A stretch of 14,697 nucleotides of DNA from an uncultured Oscillospiraceae bacterium. Its GTDB lineage: Bacteria > Bacillota > Clostridia > Oscillospirales > Ruminococcaceae. The notes beneath the pieces are model-generated. The model was not told where the DNA came from. It ran no database searches and saw nothing but the letters and a program-made list of their open reading frames with translations. The stretch covers positions 1-14,697 of the forward strand of contig UQBC01000048.1 of assembly GCA_900539195.1 (NCBI GenBank). Reading direction: 5' to 3'. Both the position numbers and the translations under genes were made by a program. This document shows positions 12,367 to 14,697 of the stretch, piece by piece (position 1 is the first letter of the stretch; each line of letters starts with the position of its first letter).

Positions 12367-13500
12367 TTATTCGTTTTCCGTAACCACAATACTAATACTT
12401 TTACGGATATTCATTGAGCCAATCTCGGCGTTCAGCGGTACTTCAACAGCATAAATTATATCTCCCGCTTTTACATCGTCAAGCGCCACCTTGTACTCAT
12501 TTATATAACCGGTTTTTGAAGCAAATCTCATACCGCCGTTCTCTCCAAGCTTTATTCGCTCATGGTTCTTATAAAAATATACAGCATATTCATCAGGCTC
12601 ACCGCCATATAATAGCAGAGTAACGCCCAATTTATCCGAGCTTTTATCAATAGATAAGCTGTGTTCCTGACGCTTTGCATCAAACAAACTTATCATATTT
12701 GTTCCGGATAATTTTGCGTCAGTCAGATTATACTCCTCTTTTACTTTTGCGGTTGCTAAAATGCTTTCACAATCTGACGAATATGTAAAATCGTCGATAA
12801 TCTGTGGTTCTGTGTCTGCTTCAAGCTCAAATTCAAAGAACGACTGTCCGGAATGTGCGTTTCCGAAGCCTAAAAAGCCGTCTTTGGGTCTGTAAGACGG
12901 GTGCAAAACGGTCATCAGCTTTACTTTCAATATTTTTTCATGTTCGTATTCTTTTGTTATCTCCGGAATAAAGGTAAGAGTAACCGTCTGCTTTGTGTCG
13001 GGCTTTTGTGAAATGCTTACAAGCTCGGATTTTTCAGAGCCGTTCAGCGACAGCTTTTGAGGCACACCGTTTATAAATGCCATATAGCCAATCTCTACAT
13101 CATATTTATTCTTTGCAGAATCGGACACAAAGCTGAAATTTACCTCACCGCCGCTGTACTTTACAGTTGACTTGCCTTCAATGCTGTAGTCGCTGAATGC
13201 AATTTCGGCTTCCTGATATTTGCTGAAATCATCATTTTCAGGTTCGGATTCCTGAGGTTTACTAAACGGAGGCAATGTTTCTATAACCGCTGAATCTACG
13301 GAGATATTTGTTACGGAAGCTGTTGTGTCAAACGGGTTGCTCACTTGTGTTTCGCTGTTAAGGTTCCCCGATGTTTCAAATGGATTTGACACAAGGCTCT
13401 GTGTGTCACTTTCACTTGTTCCCGCACAGGAGCAGAGTGAGAGGACCAAAGCTATAGCGAATTGTGATGCTGCTGATGCTCGTAAAAGTTTTTTAATCAT
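12367..13500 (-). CDS. Predicted lipoprotein, unknown beta-rich domain
   Basis: A 377-residue lipoprotein not recognised by family. The signal peptide ends in SLCSC with the lipidated Cys at 25. A low-complexity spacer follows, in which a short motif is duplicated (VSNPFETS near 37-44 and VSNPFDTT near 53-60). From about residue 95 the protein is beta-rich, with two parts: one around AFSDYSIEGKSTVKYSGGEV and LTFIPEITKEYEHEKILKVK, the other around FTYSSDCESILATAKV and VALDDVKAGDIIYAVEVPL. Two Ig- or beta-sandwich-like domains would fit. It is unrelated to its propeller-like neighbours on either side. ATG 13500 follows GGAGGAC at suitable spacing. The gap to the upstream gene is about 70 bp and contains a small hairpin (AATCG/CGATT), so co-transcription is likely. 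Confidence 0.82.
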   Translation of the reverse strand: MIKKLLRASAASQFAIALVLSLCSCAGTSESDTQSLVSNPFETSGNLNSETQVSNPFDTTASVTNISVDSAVIETLPPFSKPQESEPENDDFSKYQEAEIAFSDYSIEGKSTVKYSGGEVNFSFVSDSAKNKYDVEIGYMAFINGVPQKLSLNGSEKSELVSISQKPDTKQTVTLTFIPEITKEYEHEKILKVKLMTVLHPSYRPKDGFLGFGNAHSGQSFFEFELEADTEPQIIDDFTYSSDCESILATAKVKEEYNLTDAKLSGTNMISLFDAKRQEHSLSIDKSSDKLGVTLLLYGGEPDEYAVYFYKNHERIKLGENGGMRFASKTGYINEYKVALDDVKAGDIIYAVEVPLNAEIGSMNIRKSISIVVTENE

Positions 13501-13570
13501 TTTAAATGTCCTCCGTTTAATCTAAATAATTTATGTAAATCGTCCGCCGCCGATTAACAACACTTTTTAC

Positions 13571-14697
13571 TTATCCCGCCTGCTCATCATATCTGAACTG
13601 ATATAAAATGCAATCTGTAATGCTACCGTCATATACGACAATTCTGTCATCAAACGCCTGAATGTTGCGCCCCTTTACACCGCTGCCCTTGTCGTTTTTT
13701 ATCTCATTTATCTTTTCTCCGGTATCAAGGTCATATATTTTTATTACAAGATCGGTGTACAGACGATTTGTCTGCTCCTCATTCAAAAACTCATGTTCGG
13801 TTATAGTTACCGCTTTTGTACCGTCCGGAGTTATTCTCACGCAACCCATTTCAATAGCTTCTTCGGGTGTGAATTCAACTATTTTGTCCTTTTCGCCGTC
13901 ATAAAGATACAATGTATCCTCGGGGAACTCTTCGATTTTGGATGCGTAACCGGTTCGATTAGATAAAAGGCAGTAGTATTTACCCGATTTTTGCCCCATC
14001 AGCGCATAATAATCGGTACTCTGTGGCATATCGGCGGTTATTTCGTTTCCGTCAAAGTCTATAACCTGGATTGAGCAACCGTCTGGTACTGCGCGATACT
14101 TACAAAGGATAATTCTGTTATCCGCAAGCAGCATTGTACTACTATAATAGTAATCGCTGTCGCTGAAAAGCTCCTTTTCTTCTTTTCCATCCTTGCTGAA
14201 TCTGCTTATTATGTATTCGTCTCTGCCGTCTTTTCTATAGCATACGAAGTATTTATCAAGCTGCTTTGAGTATACGGCAGATATATAATGAATACTATCG
14301 CTTACCGTAAGACTGCTGAGTCTGCTTATTTCTTCAAACTTTTCATTATATGTTACGGCGAATATCTCTGACGTAACGCTTTGGTCTTCGGTCAAGTTCT
14401 CATCTATATAAGTAAACTGTCCGTTACAGCAGGAAATATCCCAAGGTGATTTTTGGCTTCTTAAGCTTTCGGTTATCTTGCCTGTTGATTTATCATATAC
14501 AGAGTAAGTATACTCAAGACCGTCTTCGGGTTCATCTGACGCTCTTTTATATAACAGAAGATAGTTCAAATCATTATCAATATATCCTACCACGTTATTT
14601 TTATACAATACGCTGTCTGATGCAGCCGTATTGCTGTTTTCAGGCTCACTTTCGGGTACATCTGCACTTGTGTCGGCGGGCGGCTGTGTTGCGGGAT
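13571..14697 (-). CDS. Predicted lipoprotein, propeller-like, cut by the window edge
   Basis: The 3' 374 codons of a larger gene; the 5' end lies beyond the right edge. The open frame continues to the last base through a Pro/Glu/Ser/Thr-rich stretch (PATQPPADTSADVPESEPE), which is the wall-spanning linker typical of lipoproteins in this cluster. The start and lipobox are therefore off the window, and TTG 14608 is not the real start. The body matches the gene at 11065-12327 along its length: VGYIDNDLNYLLLYK against VGYVDEEQRYLLLKA, ITPDGTKAVTIT against ITPNGKYLITCV, IKIYDLDTGEKINEI against INIYDTATGEKLKYE, AFDDRIVVYDG against VFNDRVVFMDG. It is a paralogue from a duplication. A propeller-like binding domain is inferred; function unknown. 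Confidence 0.82.
   Translation of the reverse strand, partial: PATQPPADTSADVPESEPENSNTAASDSVLYKNNVVGYIDNDLNYLLLYKRASDEPEDGLEYTYSVYDKSTGKITESLRSQKSPWDISCCNGQFTYIDENLTEDQSVTSEIFAVTYNEKFEEISRLSSLTVSDSIHYISAVYSKQLDKYFVCYRKDGRDEYIISRFSKDGKEEKELFSDSDYYYSSTMLLADNRIILCKYRAVPDGCSIQVIDFDGNEITADMPQSTDYYALMGQKSGKYYCLLSNRTGYASKIEEFPEDTLYLYDGEKDKIVEFTPEEAIEMGCVRITPDGTKAVTITEHEFLNEEQTNRLYTDLVIKIYDLDTGEKINEIKNDKGSGVKGRNIQAFDDRIVVYDGSITDCILYQFRYDEQAG

Overview
The window reads like a piece of a Clostridia chromosome (Bacillota), most likely a gut Oscillospiraceae/Ruminococcus-type organism. The sequence basis is textbook sigma-A promoters (TTGACA / TATAAT, 16-17 bp spacers), strong GGAGG-type ribosome binding sites, a Gram-positive NfeD/flotillin pair, many lipobox-bearing lipoproteins, a tRNA-Ser with encoded CCA and a Tn916-type integrase remnant. 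I cannot name the species from the sequence alone. Most genes lie on the minus strand; the regulator, the small ORF after it, the tRNA and the acetyltransferase/nucleotidyltransferase fusion (3499-5928) form a plus-strand island.

Region by region. (1) 1-2290: three copies of a hairpin repeat, then a two-gene minus-strand operon of an NfeD-like membrane protein followed by a flotillin, the partnership that organises membrane microdomains. (2) 2543-4299: a small lipoprotein gene and a divergent XRE regulator. The 338-bp gap holds two nearly identical 15-bp palindromes in opposite orientation, one at each promoter, which looks like a self-contained regulatory switch. A small, possibly frameshifted membrane-protein gene follows the regulator. 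(3) 4296-4570: tRNA-Ser(CGA) with a perfect consensus promoter and downstream hairpins. (4) 4696-5928: one protein joining an N-terminal GNAT acetyltransferase to a C-terminal aminoglycoside-type nucleotidyltransferase, closed by a terminator.

(5) 6026-8707: oleate hydratase with its own promoter and terminator, preceded on the same strand by a TetR-family regulator with its own promoter and two terminator hairpins. (6) 8960-9850: an SSAT-like GNAT acetyltransferase and a 90-residue protein of possible PH-like fold. (7) 9901-10801: an unidentified 77-codon ORF with a good promoter and a terminator, then a Tn916-family integrase broken by a large internal deletion and a frame change, so it cannot be active. 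(8) 10815-14697: a minus-strand run of exported proteins. A small protein with a signal peptide and two lipoproteins are complete; a third lipoprotein-like gene runs off the right edge. The two flanking large genes are paralogues; the middle one is unrelated to them. The tight spacing suggests one operon whose last part has been joined to the integrase remnant.

Most of the window is ordinary chromosome. The parts most worth a second look are the twin-operator divergent pair, the acetyltransferase-nucleotidyltransferase fusion, and the exported-protein cluster abutting the dead integrase.
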